A DNA stretch of 34,987 bases. Source: Candidatus Thorarchaeota archaeon (GTDB taxonomy: Archaea > Asgardarchaeota > Thorarchaeia > Thorarchaeales > Thorarchaeaceae). Below the pieces are notes generated by a model. The model searched no databases. It had not been told where the DNA came from and was given only the letters and a program-made list of their open reading frames with translations. The translations under genes were made by a program, and so were the position numbers. This document shows positions 34,742-34,987 of the stretch, piece by piece (positions within the stretch are counted from its first letter, which is position 1; each line of letters opens with the position of its first letter). The stretch spans positions 1 through 34,987 of the forward strand of contig JARGGA010000004.1 of NCBI GenBank assembly GCA_029210805.1, in the 5' to 3' direction.

Positions 34742-34848
34742 TGGTGCGGCCACCGGGATTTGAATTCCCGCGGAACTCATTCTCTGGATTCCGTCACGGG
34801 TTGAAAGCTTGGGAAGCTTCCGTCCTAACCAAACTAGACAATGGCCGC
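34742..34848 (-). tRNA. tRNA-Gly(CCC) with probable ~30-nt T-arm intron (~34765-34794), CCA encoded
   Basis: Acceptor GCGGCCA/TGGCCGC, D arm GTCT..GGAC, anticodon stem GAAGC/GCTTT with loop TTCCCAA, TTCAAAT T-loop, A73-CCA; ~30 surplus nt between variable loop and T-loop fold as CCCG-TGA-CGGAA...TTCCG-CGGG-AAT. Confidence 0.78.
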
Positions 34849-34869
34849 TGAAAAGGTTCAGTTTTGTAT

Positions 34870-34889
34870 TACGATAAAAGAATATCGTA
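34870..34889. promoter_or_regulatory. inverted repeat over the likely TATA region of tRNA-Gly
   Basis: TACGATA-AAAGAA-TATCGTA, 22-41 bp upstream of the tRNA 5' end. Confidence 0.25.
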
Positions 34890-34987
34890 TTGTTTTGATA
34901 ATATTCATATTTCAGCGTCGAATCTCAAATCTTATCTGAGGGTCGTTTTGGTAACAGAATGGGTTTCATATGATGTCTTCTCAAGAT

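Noticed and set aside
1-34987. CRISPR array or cas genes
   Set aside because: No regularly spaced direct repeats and no Cas motifs seen.

Overview
Archaeal chromosomal window. Gene content suggests an Asgard-like lineage: S30e, an MglA/Ras-like GTPase with a double Roadblock protein, GINS, MCM, RFC and Orc1/Cdc6. This lineage call is an inference. Most of the window is core information-processing and nucleotide metabolism: pyrD/pyrK, S30e, DUF460, HerA/NurA, pyrG, a Roadblock-GTPase operon, an HD hydrolase, an XRE regulator, GPN GTPase, a THUMP tRNA methyltransferase, UPF0200/UPF0201, an AAA+ ATPase, ThpR, an HDAC-family protein, Hel308, MCM, GINS, RFC small and large subunits, TruA and Orc1/Cdc6. 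The most interesting region is ~20.47-23.61 kb. An intron-disrupted tRNA-Pro(GGG) gene carries a canonical 37/38 intron and a noncanonical 59/60 T-loop intron, both with clean bulge-helix-bulge folds. Its last 13 nt (CCCCGGCCCACCA) are exactly duplicated ~3 kb away at 20475-20487. The two copies bracket a three-gene cassette (an HTH protein, a degenerate LAGLIDADG-like protein and an orphan) with no recognisable integrase, which looks like a compact tRNA-targeted integrative element. A second tRNA, Gly(CCC) at 34742-34848, also appears to have a ~30-nt T-arm intron. Other points: a single-nucleotide frameshift in pyrD, an unresolved or frameshifted 5' end of hel308, and several palindromes in promoter regions.
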